64,000 bases of DNA from Cacconaster sp045599325 (lineage in GTDB: Bacteria > Bacteroidota > Bacteroidia > Bacteroidales > UBA932): NCBI GenBank assembly GCA_045599325.1, contig JAZRVT010000034.1, forward strand, positions 1 to 64,000, written 5' to 3'. Numbering within the stretch: position 1 is the stretch's first letter; each line of letters opens with the position of its first letter. This document shows positions 24,657-32,913 of the stretch, in pieces. The notes beneath the pieces were generated by a model. It did not search any database. It saw only the letters and a program-made list of their open reading frames with translations, and was not told where the DNA came from. The translations under genes and the position numbers were made by a program.

Positions 24657-26041
24657 ACTAAAGGGATTTCGTCGTTGCTGTAGTCGTCGAGACGGTTGTC
24701 CCAGAGATATTTTTTCGTCTCCTTGACCACCACGCCGCTGAGCAGCAGAACCGCGATCAGGTTCGGTACCGCCATCAGCGCGTTCATTATGTCAGCAATG
24801 TTCCAGACCACCGAGAGACTGAGGACAGAACCGATGAACACACCGGCGATCCAGAGGATGCGGTAGCACCAGATTATTACGCTCCTGACCTTGAGGTGAG
24901 GGCCGCAGAGATACTCCACTGCGCGCTCGCCATAGTATGACCATCCGAGGATAGTCGAGAAGGCGAAGGTGACAATGCCGACGCTGAGGATGAGCGGCCC
25001 GACCACCGGGAGCTTGTCGAATGCTGCCTTGGTGAGCGCCGCGCCCTGGGTGCAGTCGATATCAGGATAAGCCACTATGCTGCTTACAAGCACAAGGCCT
25101 GTGATTGCGCAGACCACCACTGTGTCCCAGAATGTGCCGGTCGAGGAGACAAGCGCCTGACGGACAGGGTTGCGTGTCTGGGCGGCAGCCGCAACAATCG
25201 GGGCGGAGCCCATACCGGACTCGTTGGAGAAGAGTCCGCGCGCGATACCGAATCTGGCCGCCATCATAACGCTGGTGCCAAGGAATCCGCCGCCTGCAGC
25301 CCTTGCCGAGAATGCCGACTTGCATATCAGGGAGATGCTCTCACCGAGATACTGCCAGTTGAGGCCGAGGATCACGAGGCATCCGAGGACATAGAAGAGC
25401 GCCATGAACGGGACCAGCGTGGAGCAGACCTTTGCGATACCCTTGACTCCGAAGACAATCACGAGAAGCACAAGAACTGAGAGCACTATGCCGACAAGCA
25501 CCTGGGAGAGACCATAGGTCTCATTCAGAAGCATAGAGATAGAGTTTGCCTGCACGGTGTTGCCGATGCCGAAAGCGGCGATAGCGGCGAAGATGCTGAA
25601 GAGAGCTGCGAGGACCGGAGCGTTGAGACCTCTCCTGAGGGCGAACATAGGACCGCCGATAATTCTCCCGTGCGGCGTCCTCGCTCTGTATTTGACAGCC
25701 AGGAGGCCTTCGGAGTATTTGGTCGCGATGCCGAAGAGGCCGGTGATCCAGCACCAGAGCACAGCACCCGGACCTCCAAGCGAAACTGCAGTAGCGACTC
25801 CGACAATGTTGCCCGTGCCGATAGTGGCTGCGAGAGCGGTGGCAAGAGCCCCGAACTGGCTGACGTCACCGTGAGCGTCCGGATCCTTGGAAACCGAGAG
25901 CTTGATTGCCTTGAAAATCTTCAACTGCGGAAAGCGCAGTCTGATCGTCATGAAGACGTGAGTGCCGAGAAGGAGGATTATCATCGGCCAGCCCCATACA
26001 GCCGAGGAAATACGGGCGAGAATATCGTTGAATGAGTCCAT
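24653..26041 (-). CDS. Alanine/glycine:cation symporter (AGCS family)
   Basis: A 462-residue sodium-coupled amino-acid importer with about 11 helices. AGCS signatures: 'FGALATALAATIGTGNIVGVATA' region, 'GGPGAVLWCWITGLFGIATKYSE', 'LFSNESGMGSAPIVAAAAQT' and 'TILGWSYYGERAVEYL'. The start at ATG 26041 is preferred because the box TATATTTG lies 17 bp upstream at 26059-26066, leaving a farther upstream ATG outside the transcript. The 3' ends of this and the S4 gene interlock on CTAG. Confidence 0.93.
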   Translation of the reverse strand: MDSFNDILARISSAVWGWPMIILLLGTHVFMTIRLRFPQLKIFKAIKLSVSKDPDAHGDVSQFGALATALAATIGTGNIVGVATAVSLGGPGAVLWCWITGLFGIATKYSEGLLAVKYRARTPHGRIIGGPMFALRRGLNAPVLAALFSIFAAIAAFGIGNTVQANSISMLLNETYGLSQVLVGIVLSVLVLLVIVFGVKGIAKVCSTLVPFMALFYVLGCLVILGLNWQYLGESISLICKSAFSARAAGGGFLGTSVMMAARFGIARGLFSNESGMGSAPIVAAAAQTRNPVRQALVSSTGTFWDTVVVCAITGLVLVSSIVAYPDIDCTQGAALTKAAFDKLPVVGPLILSVGIVTFAFSTILGWSYYGERAVEYLCGPHLKVRSVIIWCYRILWIAGVFIGSVLSLSVVWNIADIMNALMAVPNLIAVLLLSGVVVKETKKYLWDNRLDDYSNDEIPLV

Positions 26042-26058
26042 ACAGGGTAACGTTTGTG

Positions 26059-26066
26059 CAAATATA
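26059..26066 (-). promoter_or_regulatory. -7 box of the AGCS symporter gene
   Basis: TATATTTG on the minus strand, 17 bp upstream of ATG 26041. Confidence 0.6.
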
Positions 26067-26131
26067 ACCAAACTCCATTAAAAAATGAAATTACACAACC
26101 TCTTGATTAACTGCAATTAATTAAAAAAATA

Positions 26132-26163
26132 TTTGCATTATTGATTCAATTGTTATACTTTTG
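26132..26163 (+). promoter_or_regulatory. Promoter of the Hc1 histone-like gene
   Basis: TTTG at 26132-26135 and TACTTTTG at 26156-26163, 20 bp apart, form a canonical Bacteroidota -33/-7 pair. It lies in an AT-rich stretch and would give a 5' leader of about 60 nt, longer than most in this window. Confidence 0.75.
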
Positions 26164-26229
26164 AATCCGTATGGGTTCAATACCTTTATCACAGATTAAT
26201 TTCACTATTTTTAATACTATTGTAGCACT

Positions 26230-26406
26230 ATGAAAGAACTTGTTGAAAAAATCAACGCTGAAATCGCTGAATTCCAGAAAAACGCTGAAGCTCAGATTGT
26301 TAAGGGCAATAAAGCAGCTGGTACCCGCGCTCGCAAGTCCGCTCTCGAAATCTGCAAGATGATGAAGGACTTCAGAAAGGTTTCTGTGGAGGAAGCAAAG
26401 AAATAA
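26230..26406 (+). CDS. Histone H1-like protein Hc1
   Basis: A 58-residue protein (MKELVEKINAEI… to …VSVEEAKK). It matches the short Bacteroidota histone H1-like/Hc1 family: an amphipathic N-terminal helix, a central 'GNKAAGTRARKSALEICKMM' block and 'KDFRKVSVEEAKK' at the end. It is expected to coat DNA non-specifically and help compact the nucleoid. Here it is a single-gene unit with a strong canonical promoter, a ~60-nt leader and a strong terminator, consistent with high expression. Codons are mostly common ones, also consistent with high expression. Confidence 0.9.
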   Translation: MKELVEKINAEIAEFQKNAEAQIVKGNKAAGTRARKSALEICKMMKDFRKVSVEEAKK

Positions 26407-26432
26407 TTTTTCTTCTTTTCACTAATCAGATC

Positions 26433-26464
26433 GGGCAGCCCTGGACGGGTTGTCCGTTTTTTTT
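26433..26464 (+). terminator. Rho-independent terminator after the Hc1 gene
   Basis: Stem GGGCAGCCC (26433-26441) and GGGTTGTCC (26447-26455), pairing with two G-T wobbles across a 5-nt loop, followed by GTTTTTTTT. Confidence 0.85.
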
Positions 26465-26479
26465 GTCAGAAATCTTTTG

Positions 26480-26487
26480 TACATTTG
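26480..26487 (+). promoter_or_regulatory. -7 box of the ROK kinase gene
   Basis: TACATTTG, 20 bp upstream of ATG 26508 and just downstream of the previous gene's terminator. Confidence 0.6.
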
Positions 26488-26507
26488 TTTGATAAATCTT
26501 TCAGAAT

Positions 26508-27428
26508 ATGGCAGTAATAGGCATCGACCTCGGCGGAACAAAAGTGGCGGCGGCCATTTTCCACGCTGACGGCAAAATGCTTCTCAAGGAAACCCGTCTT
26601 CTTCAGGGCGCGGAGGGAGAGGCAGTCGGCAACATCATTGTCGACACAGTCAAGACCCTGATACTCAACAAACCTGACGTACACATCGATGCCATCGGCA
26701 TCTGCATACCGGGAATCGTCTATTCCAAGAAAGGGACCGTATGGGCACCGAATATCCCGGGATGGGACAACTACCCTCTGAAAAAGCACCTCCAGGAGGC
26801 TTTCGGAAAGGATGTCATCATCAGCATCGAGTCTGACAGAACCTGCTACATACTGGGCGAGGTCTGGAAGGGCGCGGCACAGGGCTGCGAGAATGCCATC
26901 TATCTCGCTGTCGGCACAGGCATCGGAGCCGGCATCCTCATTGACGGCAGAGTCCTCCACGGCGCCAACGACATTGTGGGCGCAACCGGCTGGATGGCCC
27001 TCGAAAACCCTTATACCCACGAATGGGACCAGTGCGGCTGTTTCGAGACCTACGCTTCGGGCAACGGCATCGGCTGGCAGGCTCAGAAGCTCTACCGCGA
27101 CTCATCCAAGAGCAGCTACGATGTCTTCGCGGGCTATGGCAAGGACCCTGTTGCAACTGAGGTCCTCGACAAGGCGATCCAGATGTGGGGAATGGGCGCT
27201 GCCAATCTCGTCAGCCTCTTCAACCCTGAGAAGATTATCTTCGGCGGCGGCATCTTCGGACCTGCGGTCCAGTTCATACCGCGCATCTACAAGGAGGCCT
27301 GCAAGTGGGGCCAGCCTATCTCGATGAAGGACGTCAAGTTCTGCGGCTCAGAAATCCAGGGTGAAGCGGCCCTCCTCGGCGCCACCGCCCTTGCAATCCG
27401 GTCAATAAATCCTACAATCAATGAATAA
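26508..27428 (+). CDS. ROK family sugar kinase (glucokinase-like)
   Basis: A 306-residue cytoplasmic sugar kinase. N-terminal ATP site 'VIGIDLGGTKVAAAIF' (DxGxT). ROK body: 'GICIPGIV', 'AIYLAVGTGIGAGILIDG' and 'GATGWMAL'. The zinc cluster region reads 'WDQCGCFETYASG', so only part of the usual CxCGxxGCxE motif is kept. 'NPEKIIFGGGIFGP' matches the C-terminal ATP-binding turn. It phosphorylates a hexose such as glucose, N-acetylglucosamine or fructose; the sequence does not settle which. It overlaps the downstream sugar transporter by 8 bp, so transport and phosphorylation are coupled. Confidence 0.88.
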   Translation: MAVIGIDLGGTKVAAAIFHADGKMLLKETRLLQGAEGEAVGNIIVDTVKTLILNKPDVHIDAIGICIPGIVYSKKGTVWAPNIPGWDNYPLKKHLQEAFGKDVIISIESDRTCYILGEVWKGAAQGCENAIYLAVGTGIGAGILIDGRVLHGANDIVGATGWMALENPYTHEWDQCGCFETYASGNGIGWQAQKLYRDSSKSSYDVFAGYGKDPVATEVLDKAIQMWGMGAANLVSLFNPEKIIFGGGIFGPAVQFIPRIYKEACKWGQPISMKDVKFCGSEIQGEAALLGATALAIRSINPTINE

Positions 27429-28575
27429 GCAGTACAACACCCCGGCTGTCTTTGTCGCAGCCTGCGCAGGTATGGGTTTCTTCGGAGTGGCGATGCTCTC
27501 CCTCGGGCCTCTGCTCGGACGCATCGGCGAACTCGGCGTCAACGCCAACGCCCTGCCGTCAACCCTCACAATCGGCATCATCATCGGCACCCTCCTCTTC
27601 GGACCTATCGTCGACAAGTTCGGCTACAAGGGACTGACAATCCTGAGCTCGATCCTGGCGCTCGCCGGAATCCTCGGACTCAACTTCTTCTCCACAGACT
27701 TCCCCCTTCAGGCATCCATCTGCTGCCTGGGCATAGGCGGCGGTGTCCTCAACGGCCTGACCAACGCCCTTGTCTCCGACATCTACGGTGATGACAAGCG
27801 TGGAGCAAGGCTCAGCCTCCTCGGTGCGTTCTACTGCATCGGAGCGCTGCTCTGGACCCTTCTGAACTACTTCATCGCAGACTACCATATTCCGCTCTAC
27901 ATTATGAGCGCGATTATGCTCTGCTTCATCATCTATTTCTTCTTCATCGCATTCCCTCAGGCAAAGCCTGCTGACGCAGTCGGAATGAAGCAGACTCTCG
28001 GCCTCTTCAAGTATCCTGCACTCCTGATGTTCGGCTTCGTGCTCTTCTTCCAGAGCGGATTCGAGGGTGCAAGCGGCGACTTCACTGTCACTTATCTGAC
28101 CAGCACCAGCGGCCTTGCAACCGCAACCGCAACCCTTGCGATGACCTGGTTCACCATCGGAATGCTTGCCGGCCGTCTCATCCTCGGCTCAATAATGAAG
28201 GCCCTGAAGGACCTCGGCACATTCTACCTCTACCTCTCCATCGCCCTCATCGGCGTGGCCGTGCTCGCCTCCACCGGCAGCGCTGCCGGCGCTTATGTGG
28301 CAATGGCTCTCATCGGTTTCGGCGCAGGCGCAACCTTCCCTGTAGTCCTCGGCTATGTCGGCGGAACATTCAGGAACCTCTCCGGCACAGCAATCTCCAT
28401 TGCAGTGTTCATCGCCCTCCTGGGCCAGTTCACCCTCAAGAGGATCACAGGCTCCGCATTCAATGCAGGCTCCTTCAACGCACTCCCAATCGTGCTTGCC
28501 GGCGCCATCGTCGTAATGATGTGCCTAATCCCTGTCGCAATCTCAATCTCCAAGAAAACCGACACTAACAAGTAG
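27421..28575 (+). CDS. MFS sugar transporter
   Basis: A 384-residue major facilitator with 12 predicted helices and the repeat-half pattern of the glucose/galactose and FucP-like group ('GIIIGTLLFGPIVDKFGYKG' resembles motif A at loop 2-3; 'TWFTIGMLAGRLILG' is its C-half counterpart). It probably imports the hexose phosphorylated by the ROK kinase with which it overlaps (ATG 27421 within the end of the kinase gene). It is followed by a strong bidirectional terminator. Confidence 0.88.
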   Translation: MNKQYNTPAVFVAACAGMGFFGVAMLSLGPLLGRIGELGVNANALPSTLTIGIIIGTLLFGPIVDKFGYKGLTILSSILALAGILGLNFFSTDFPLQASICCLGIGGGVLNGLTNALVSDIYGDDKRGARLSLLGAFYCIGALLWTLLNYFIADYHIPLYIMSAIMLCFIIYFFFIAFPQAKPADAVGMKQTLGLFKYPALLMFGFVLFFQSGFEGASGDFTVTYLTSTSGLATATATLAMTWFTIGMLAGRLILGSIMKALKDLGTFYLYLSIALIGVAVLASTGSAAGAYVAMALIGFGAGATFPVVLGYVGGTFRNLSGTAISIAVFIALLGQFTLKRITGSAFNAGSFNALPIVLAGAIVVMMCLIPVAISISKKTDTNK

Positions 28576-28591
28576 TCCGGGGTTCCCTGAC

Positions 28592-28629
28592 AATAAAAAA
28601 GGTGACTTTGAAAAGTCACCTTTTTTATT
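28592..28629. terminator. Bidirectional terminator
   Basis: A perfect 18-bp inverted repeat (AATAAAAAAGGTGACTTT with its complement at 28612-28629). It has A- and T-tracts on both sides, so it can stop the MFS transcript and the convergent serpin transcript. Confidence 0.9.
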
Positions 28630-28649
28630 GGTAATTATATTCCATCTGA

Positions 28650-29870
28650 TTACCGGACCTTTGCGCCAATGAAGATTATTGCACCTGAACTGCTCTCCCG
28701 GATAGCGAAGACAAACGGTCTGTCGAAATCGACTTCGACTATCTTGGAAGAGGTCAACCCAGAAGCGGACAGTTCTGAGGCAATAGTTGTCACGGCCGAT
28801 GCTTCAGTGCCCATCCTGTCGACGACAATCTTTGCCTGATGAACCGTTGTCAGCTCTACTGGCACTTCGAGCATATTCGAGTAGTCCATGTCGCCACTGA
28901 GCACATCCCTCATGCCAAGCTTCACCAATTTGCTATCAAGATTGTCTTCCTTCAGGACTGTAGATATATCAAACAGTGGATATCTCAAACAGTATCGGCC
29001 GTTTGCATCACCAACTGAAGTCTTTCCTGCGTAGCTGTCGAATATTTCCGTATCAAGATTTCTAATGAACTTCTCAAACCTGCCAGATGCGGGCATCAGA
29101 GCCAGCAAACTGTAAGCACCCGATGCATACGGGATGGAACAGACAGACACTTCCTTGTCAACATAACAACTGGCATTATCCCATATAATAAAAGGGATAT
29201 GAGCTGATTTATCTTCATTGCCGAGAAACGGCATCATTGCCTCTCCCGACGGCTGCTCGCCCCAGACAGACTTATAATAGACTGCATTCGATAGGATGAA
29301 GCCGGTCTGCGGAGTCAGATTGGCATCGATATGGTCTATCAATCCGTTCGTACTGTGCCTGATCCAGTCGTCAATTTCCTGTTTTGTTTCCGGAGCGCTG
29401 AAATCTAAAGCCTTGTTGAAAGAGTCATAGCCGCTCTCCAATGCGCACAGAAACGGGGTTTTAAAAGTAAGGTTCTTGTTCATCCAGAACGAGTTCGCCA
29501 CTGACAGCGTCACATTCGGGTCTATGCCGGTCAGCTGGCGTGTCAATTCCCGGTAATATCCGTTAAGCTCCTGTACGCTGCCTTTCAGCCCTAATGTACC
29601 GGAAATATCGTCGTAAGTCTTGCCTGCAGCACCATTCGCCAGCATTGAGAATGCCGCTGATATGCTGTAAGGCGAGATAATAATGTTATCTCCGTCATAA
29701 AGGCTCTTGAATAGTTCCACTCCGAAGGTATTCTCTGCCTGGAGGATATTCTTCTGGGCCTTTGTCAGAACAACTTTGCTGCCCTCACCATCAAACTCAG
29801 GCTCAATCACGCTGCATGATACTGCAGTAAGGCCGAATGCGAAAAAACACAGTAAGAGTAATCGTTTCAT
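28650..29870 (-). CDS. Serpin lipoprotein (serine protease inhibitor)
   Basis: A 406-residue serpin. It has a lipoprotein signal (TAVSC, Cys ~19), so it should sit on the outer membrane or cell surface. Family motifs: 'NIIISPYSISAAFSMLANGAAGKTYDDI', 'NAVYYKSVWGEQP', and the reactive-loop hinge 'GTEASAVTTIASE' with the distal 'FDRPFVFAIRE' and 'IIFIGAKVR'. The hinge has small residues at P12-P9, as inhibitory serpins do. The loop 'LSASGLTSSKIVEV' is where the target protease would cut. It probably protects against host or competitor serine proteases. Codon use is more AT-rich than the neighbours on the left. Confidence 0.9.
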   Translation of the reverse strand: MKRLLLLCFFAFGLTAVSCSVIEPEFDGEGSKVVLTKAQKNILQAENTFGVELFKSLYDGDNIIISPYSISAAFSMLANGAAGKTYDDISGTLGLKGSVQELNGYYRELTRQLTGIDPNVTLSVANSFWMNKNLTFKTPFLCALESGYDSFNKALDFSAPETKQEIDDWIRHSTNGLIDHIDANLTPQTGFILSNAVYYKSVWGEQPSGEAMMPFLGNEDKSAHIPFIIWDNASCYVDKEVSVCSIPYASGAYSLLALMPASGRFEKFIRNLDTEIFDSYAGKTSVGDANGRYCLRYPLFDISTVLKEDNLDSKLVKLGMRDVLSGDMDYSNMLEVPVELTTVHQAKIVVDRMGTEASAVTTIASELSASGLTSSKIVEVDFDRPFVFAIRESSSGAIIFIGAKVR

Positions 29871-30010
29871 AGCTCAAATCAAATATCATTTTTAAATATC
29901 ATTAAAAGATTTCTCCTGCATATATAACGGGTAACCCTTTGAAATACTGCGCGTAAAATTATCTTTTCTATGACGCAGTAAAACCGGGAAGCATTCGTTA
30001 TCTTTACAGG

Positions 30011-30112
30011 GTGCTTGATGAAGCAAAACTGGTTAAGGACTGTGCCTTGGGAAAGTTGAAGGCACAGGAATAACTGTATAGACGATACAGCTCTCGGTTA
30101 TTCGCGCTCTGC
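30011..30112 (+). other. N-terminal remnant of the ECF sigma gene, with in-frame TAA
   Basis: In frame with the sigma gene starting at 30113, codons run from GTG 30011 through '…LGKLKAQE', TAA (30071-30073), then 'LYRRYSSRLFALC' into the annotated ATG. The text on both sides of the TAA is exactly what ECF sigma region 2.1 should look like (…AQE-x-LYRRYS…). The gene therefore has a nonsense codon at position 21, probably from TTA or a similar Leu codon. A TATCTTTA -7-like box lies just upstream of the GTG (29999-30006). Confidence 0.65.
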
Positions 30113-30568
30113 ATGCGGTACATTCCAGACAGGGGAATGGCCGAGGACTGCTTGCAAGACGCATTTGTGAAGATATTAAGCAGGATAAACAGGTTCCATT
30201 ATATGGGAGAGGGATCTCTTTATGCCTGGATGTCAAGAGTAACCATCAATTACTGCATTGACTGTCTGAGGAAGAAAAAGATGCTGAAGGAAGAGCCACT
30301 GTTATCTGATAATCTAATAGATACTCCATTCGAGGGGTATCCTGATTCGGAATTGATTCCCTTAGAAAAACTTATGGAATTTGTAAACCATCTGCCTGAT
30401 ATGTATAGGGCTGTCTTTCAGATGTCCTGCATAAACGGGTTCACCCATTCTGAAATTTCCAGGACATTGGGAATAAAAGAGAAAAGTGTCGCATCAAATC
30501 TTACAAGAGCAAGGGCATCTCTCTCAAAGAAGATTATGGACTATCTAAGAGAAATTGAAAATGAATAA
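30113..30568 (+). CDS. ECF-type RNA polymerase sigma factor, N-terminus interrupted
   Basis: 151 residues from the first ATG after an in-frame stop. Region 2 is 'RYIPDRGMAEDCLQDAFVKIL' and 'WMSRVTINYCIDCLRKKK'. Region 4 is 'LPDMYRAVFQMSCINGFTHSEI' and 'LGIKEKSVASNLTRARASLSK', the DNA-binding helix-turn-helix. ECF factors redirect RNA polymerase to stress or surface-structure genes. Starting here loses the first helix of region 2 (LYRRYSSRLFALC), so the protein is either truncated and weak, made by readthrough, or the product of a decaying gene. It overlaps the downstream membrane gene by 8 bp. Confidence 0.7.
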   Translation: MRYIPDRGMAEDCLQDAFVKILSRINRFHYMGEGSLYAWMSRVTINYCIDCLRKKKMLKEEPLLSDNLIDTPFEGYPDSELIPLEKLMEFVNHLPDMYRAVFQMSCINGFTHSEISRTLGIKEKSVASNLTRARASLSKKIMDYLREIENE

Positions 30569-31673
30569 TTCCCTAGAAGATATCTTGAGGAATGAATATT
30601 CTCAGGTTGGAATAAACCCTTCCGACGAATGTTGGGACCGTATCCGTGTCAGAATACGCAAAAGGGTTATTTTGAGGAGGAGCGCCATTTCTTTTGCTGC
30701 CGCAGCCGCCACACTCTTTGTTGTCTTTGCTATTGCGCGCAAGGAGGAGGCACCACCGGCACTGATATACTCCATCGTAGAAAAAGGACCATCTTACGAT
30801 GAAATGATTCCGCATCCTGATATCAGAATAATTGCCCCTAGTACAAATATTATTCATAATAGAAGTACAGCTGTTCTCACTGAAAAAAACGTAGATTCGG
30901 TAAAAGCCGATAAAACAGACACTTCAAATGAAACAACATCTTCAAATAAGGGAAAAACCGGTAATACCATTCACAATAGCAAAAAACCTCCTATCCTTAC
31001 CGAATATCCAAGTGGAGATGAGTATTTTGCAGAAGCAGCATCGGACAAGTCAGCTGTCCCGATACATCTCAACGTTAAGTGGAATGGACTGAATATTGGC
31101 GAATCCTATGATACAGGCATCTCAAATGCACTTGCAAGACAGGCATCAGCACAACATACTGGCGAGCTTGCCGATAATCCATATCTTAATTCAAACTTTC
31201 CGCCTGAATACCAACATCTTTACCCGATCAACATAGGCATTTCCATTGACATGCCATTCAGCAAGCGCTTCAGTGCCGGGATAGGTATTAATTATTCTCT
31301 TCTTCGATCGGATATTAATTTGCCATTACATAATCTTGATCCCAAACGGCAATCCCTTCATTTACTCGGCGTCCCCGTCAGAATCAAGTATAATCTCCTT
31401 ACTACTGACAAATTCGGATTATATTGCAGCAGCGGTGGCATGCTGGAGAAATGTGTCCTGGCATGTTTTGACGGAGAACGGCTGGAAGAAAAGGATTTGC
31501 AGTGGTCAGTATCTGCCAGCATAGGCACACAGTATCGCATTGTTGACAGAACCTATATCTATCTTGAAGGAGAATGCTACCATTATTTTACCGAGACACA
31601 GCTCAAAACTATCAGAACACAGAATCCAACCGCTTTGTCTCTCAACGCAGGCATCAGGTTCAGTTTGCAATAA
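30561..31673 (+). CDS. Anti-sigma-like membrane protein fused to a PorT-like beta-barrel
   Basis: A 370-residue protein encoded directly after the sigma gene (8-bp overlap). Residues 1-35 are cytoplasmic and resemble the short N-terminal tail of Bacteroidota anti-sigma partners ('LEDILRNEYSQVGINPSDECWDRI'). A transmembrane helix follows (~38-57), then a Ser/Thr/Lys-rich linker (~60-150). The C-terminal ~170 residues look like an outer-membrane barrel (repeated beta strands ending 'NAGIRFSLQ'). Such sigma-linked two-part proteins could span from inner to outer membrane and report on surface state; this is inference. Codons are AT-rich. Confidence 0.65.
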   Translation: MNNSLEDILRNEYSQVGINPSDECWDRIRVRIRKRVILRRSAISFAAAAATLFVVFAIARKEEAPPALIYSIVEKGPSYDEMIPHPDIRIIAPSTNIIHNRSTAVLTEKNVDSVKADKTDTSNETTSSNKGKTGNTIHNSKKPPILTEYPSGDEYFAEAASDKSAVPIHLNVKWNGLNIGESYDTGISNALARQASAQHTGELADNPYLNSNFPPEYQHLYPINIGISIDMPFSKRFSAGIGINYSLLRSDINLPLHNLDPKRQSLHLLGVPVRIKYNLLTTDKFGLYCSSGGMLEKCVLACFDGERLEEKDLQWSVSASIGTQYRIVDRTYIYLEGECYHYFTETQLKTIRTQNPTALSLNAGIRFSLQ

Positions 31674-31682
31674 TAGGAACCG

Positions 31683-31716
31683 AATAAAAAAGCTCCCGGT
31701 CAGGGAGCTTTTTATT
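31683..31716. terminator. Bidirectional terminator
   Basis: Hairpin AAAAAAGCTCCC / GGGAGCTTTTT with a GGTCA loop. It serves the sigma/anti-sigma unit and the convergent namZ operon. Confidence 0.85.
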
Positions 31717-31732
31717 GCAGGCAACAGAGCAC

Positions 31733-32902
31733 CTACTCTGCGTAGAGCAGATATGGCTTGCGCTGAGCCTTGAACTTTGCGACGTCGCCGGCCCACATAG
31801 CCTTGATCTCGTCAGCGCTCTTCCCCTCCTTGATCATCTTGCGGACATAGGACTGGCCGATGAGGAGCTCAAAGAAACTGCGGAAGAAATGGTCGTCAAG
31901 ATTGAGGTTGTTGTATGCGTCGATGACATACTCGAGGTTGATTCCAGCAGCATTGATCTCATCGTTCGACGGCTTCTTGCGGAGGTCAACGCCATAGCAC
32001 TTCTTGTCGAGCTGAGGAGGGAACTTAGCGCCCTCTATGCTGCGCGGGGTGAACTTGAAACGGTAGCCCTTCATATTCGGGTGGCCGTACATCTGGAAAG
32101 CGGTTGTAGTGCCGCGTCCGAGACTGACAGGGGTCGCCTCAAAATAGCAGAGAGAAGGATAGAGATATACCGAGCGCATATCAGGGATGTTCGGAGACGG
32201 CCTTACTGGAAGGACATAGCGTGACTGGTGGGTGTAGTTCCTGCACTTGATTACAGTGAGGTCGCACTTCGCGCCGTCAGGCAGCCAGCCTTCGCCGTTG
32301 ATCATCAGGGCAAGCTCGCCAAGAGTCATTCCGTGGCAGACAGGGATCGGGTAGCCGCCCACGCCTGACTTGTACTTCATATCGAGAATCGGGCCGTCGA
32401 CATAGAAACCGATAGGGTTCGGACGGTCGAGGACAATCATTTTCTTGCCGTGCTTAGCGCAGACACCCATCATCTTGCCCATTGTGACATTATAGGTGTA
32501 GAACCTGCAGCCGACATCCTGAAGGTCGAATATCAGCACGTCGAATTCGGACATTGCCTCATCGGAAGGCACACCGCCCTTGCCGTCATAGAGAGAGCGG
32601 ATAGGAACGCCTGTCTGCTCGTCAACTGAGCTGTGGACGACCTCGCCTGCGTCAGCAGTGCCGCGGAAGCCGTGTTCAGGTGAAAAGATTGAGACCACAT
32701 TGACCTTGAGCGCAAGCAGGGTGTCAAGTATATGCTTGCCTGGCTCTATGATGCCGGTCTGGTTGGAGAGGATGGAGACTCTCTGTCCCTGGAGGAGAGG
32801 CAGGTATTCATCGAGGGCTTCAGCACCTGTCATTATTCGGGGCTGTGCCTGCAGGGATGCGAGCGACAGGACCAGGCCTGCCAGAAGAAGGATCTTTTTC
32901 AT
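31733..32902 (-). CDS. namZ: Exo-beta-N-acetylmuramidase NamZ (DUF1343, GH171)
   Basis: A 389-residue exported enzyme with a signal peptide (to ~19, 'SLQAQ'). DUF1343 motifs: 'RVSILSNQTGI', 'VSIFSPEHGFRGTADAGE', 'FDLQDVGCRFYTY', 'LDRPNPIGFYVDGPILD' and 'PVCHGMTLGELA'. NamZ removes terminal N-acetylmuramic acid from muropeptides in the periplasm. It lies 11 bp downstream of ldcA in the same operon, so both act on peptidoglycan turnover products. Confidence 0.93.
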   Translation of the reverse strand: MKKILLLAGLVLSLASLQAQPRIMTGAEALDEYLPLLQGQRVSILSNQTGIIEPGKHILDTLLALKVNVVSIFSPEHGFRGTADAGEVVHSSVDEQTGVPIRSLYDGKGGVPSDEAMSEFDVLIFDLQDVGCRFYTYNVTMGKMMGVCAKHGKKMIVLDRPNPIGFYVDGPILDMKYKSGVGGYPIPVCHGMTLGELALMINGEGWLPDGAKCDLTVIKCRNYTHQSRYVLPVRPSPNIPDMRSVYLYPSLCYFEATPVSLGRGTTTAFQMYGHPNMKGYRFKFTPRSIEGAKFPPQLDKKCYGVDLRKKPSNDEINAAGINLEYVIDAYNNLNLDDHFFRSFFELLIGQSYVRKMIKEGKSADEIKAMWAGDVAKFKAQRKPYLLYAE

Positions 32903-32913
32903 ATTGCTTCAGG

